DNA from: Kangsaoukella pontilimi
GTDB taxonomy: Bacteria; Pseudomonadota; Alphaproteobacteria; Rhodobacterales; Rhodobacteraceae
Reading direction: 5' to 3'
DNA length: 64,000 nucleotides
Assembly (NCBI RefSeq): GCF_009830125.1
Contig: NZ_WUPT01000003.1
Span: 62,001-126,000, forward strand
Both the position numbers and the translations under genes were made by a program. The notes below the pieces were generated by a model, which had not been told where the DNA came from, made no database searches, and worked only from the letters and a program-made list of their open reading frames with translations. The number at the start of each line of letters is the position of its first letter. The first letter of the stretch is position 1. Below, piece after piece: positions 63,019-64,000 of the stretch.

Positions 63019-63486
63019 TCAGAGCCGGTCGCGGAACCCGTCCATGACACGCTCGTAGACAGCGCGCTTGAAGGGCACGATACCCGACAGCACCTCGTCC
63101 GCCGCCGACCAGCGCCAGCGGGCGAATTCCTTGTGATGCCGGGCGATGTCGATATCACCGTCTTCACCCCGGAACCGCAGCAGGAACCATTTCTGCGTCT
63201 GCCCGCGATACTTCCCGCCCCACATCTTCCCCAAAAGGTGATCGGGCAGGTCATAGTCGATCCAGTCGGGATGCTCGGCCTCGACCGTGACGAGGGCGGG
63301 CGGCACCCCGGTCTCTTCCTCGAGTTCCCTGAGCGCCGCCACCTCGGGCGTCTCGCCCGCGTCTATCCCGCCCTGCGGCATCTGCCAGGCGCCGGGCGTA
63401 TCGATCCGTTCGCCGGTGAAAATACGCCCGTCCGCGCGGGCAAGAACAACGCCGACACAGGGGCGGTAGGGCAATTCGGACATCAT
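63019..63486 (-). CDS. rppH: RNA pyrophosphohydrolase
   Basis: Removes 5' pyrophosphate from mRNA and so starts 5'-end-dependent decay. The 155-residue Nudix protein has the box [20 protein letters not shown], the start YRPCVGVVL and the KWFLLRF and HKEFARWRW blocks typical of RppH. ATG 63486 or the adjacent ATG 63483 is the start. It is flanked by two repeat copies and stands alone. Confidence 0.94.
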   Translation of the reverse strand: MMSELPYRPCVGVVLARADGRIFTGERIDTPGAWQMPQGGIDAGETPEVAALRELEEETGVPPALVTVEAEHPDWIDYDLPDHLLGKMWGGKYRGQTQKWFLLRFRGEDGDIDIARHHKEFARWRWSAADEVLSGIVPFKRAVYERVMDGFRDRL

Positions 63487-63507
63487 CTCTCCAATGGGAG
63501 CGGGTCA

Positions 63508-63567
63508 TGGGGGCTCTGCCCCCGTCACCTTCGGTGACTCCCCCGGGATTTTCCAGACCCAAAGAAG
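63508..63567 (+). repeat. Dispersed modular intergenic repeat, copy H
   Basis: GC box GGGGGCTCTGCCCCC (63509-63523), small hairpin GTCACCTTCGGTGAC, C-run, then TTCCAGACCCAAAGAA. It lies between the divergent rppH and asd starts, so here it is not a shared 3' end. Confidence 0.8.
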
Positions 63568-63677
63568 ACAGGGGGGCTGTCAAATAGTCTCAGAATGCGG
63601 GCTGACCGGACAAAACGCTTTCCATTGGAAGGGGCAGGGGATAGAGGGACGCGTCCCCAAAACCATAGGAGGTCAAA

Positions 63678-64000
63678 GTGGGCTATCGCGTCGCTGTCGT
63701 CGGCGCCACGGGCAATGTGGGCCGCGAAATGCTGAACATCCTGGCCGAGCGCCAGTTTCCTGCCGATGAGGTTGTGGCTCTTGCCAGCCGCAAATCGCTT
63801 GGCACAGAGGTCAGCTATGGCGACAAGACACTGAAGACCAAGGACCTCGACACTTTCGATTTCACCGGCTGGGATATCGCGCTCTTCGCCATCGGCTCGG
63901 ACGCGACCAAGACCTATGCGCCCAAGGCCGCCAAGGCGGGCTGCGTGGTGATCGACAACTCGTCGCTCTATCGCTACGACCCCGAAATCCCGCTCATCGT
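63678..64000 (+). CDS. asd: Aspartate-semialdehyde dehydrogenase, 3' truncated
   Basis: Makes aspartate semialdehyde for lysine/DAP, threonine and methionine synthesis. GTG 63678 follows an excellent AGGAGGT six bases upstream. The visible 107 codons begin VGYRVAVVGATGNVGREML, with the GATGxVG NADP motif, and include ALASRKSLG and DNSSLYRYD, as in Asd. The gene runs off the right edge before the catalytic Cys. Confidence 0.95.
   Translation, partial: MGYRVAVVGATGNVGREMLNILAERQFPADEVVALASRKSLGTEVSYGDKTLKTKDLDTFDFTGWDIALFAIGSDATKTYAPKAAKAGCVVIDNSSLYRYDPEIPLI

Overview
The window looks like chromosomal DNA of a GC-rich alphaproteobacterium of the Rhodobacteraceae (roseobacter group). This rests on the families present: a TIGR02302-type protein, the alphaproteobacterial type of SerC with its leader RNA, a DUF2585 protein, an IalB-like protein, an anchor-L/Hint protein and a divergent zinc-ribbon gene beside ftsEX. 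I see no tRNA, rRNA, CRISPR array, prophage or complete IS element. Both ends cut genes: a regulator on the left and asd on the right.

Region by region. 1-12 kb: an HTH regulator fragment, ileS, lysA, a TIGR02302 protein, an SDR and zinc-ribbon pair on the minus strand, then ftsE-ftsX-plsC as one overlapping operon. 12-20 kb: a lipoprotein, an amylosucrase-like GH13 enzyme, a methyltransferase, accA, recQ and yaaA. 20-28 kb: a soluble hybrid histidine kinase, a thiolase and a LysR regulator on the minus strand, then a cupin, two small membrane proteins, DUF2585, DinB and a phosphatase. 28-43.5 kb: serA and serC (with a serC leader RNA), a glycan island, then serB. 43-54 kb: asparaginase, IalB-like, rlmN, YeaQ-like, LOG, dapD, three poorly characterised genes or hydrolases, a Hint protein, dapE and a GNAT. 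54-64 kb: rnr, a lytic transglycosylase, tag, DUF3775, DUF4386, a dnaE2-like polymerase, rppH and asd.

The most interesting region is 31.3-42.4 kb. It encodes a complete apparent pathway to CMP-pseudaminic acid: PseB, PseC, a PseG-PseH fusion, PseI and PseF. With it are UDP-sugar dehydrogenase, a Wzx-like flippase, a GT-B-like transferase and a polytopic membrane protein. The last is split by one in-frame TAG where the flanking protein reads on perfectly. The cluster lies between serC and serB, which are commonly neighbours in related genomes as I remember them, so it is probably an insertion.

Other signals: a modular family of intergenic palindromic repeats (nine loci) at gene ends, one of them holding a nested palindrome of about 98 bp; three iterons spaced exactly 21 bp apart upstream of the DUF4386 gene; and a DnaE2 that appears to lack its C-terminal OB domain and its usual imuAB partners. 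Biosynthetic themes are lysine/diaminopimelate (lysA, dapD, dapE, asd), serine (serA, serB, serC) and envelope biogenesis (ftsEX, plsC, lytic transglycosylase, pseudaminic acid).
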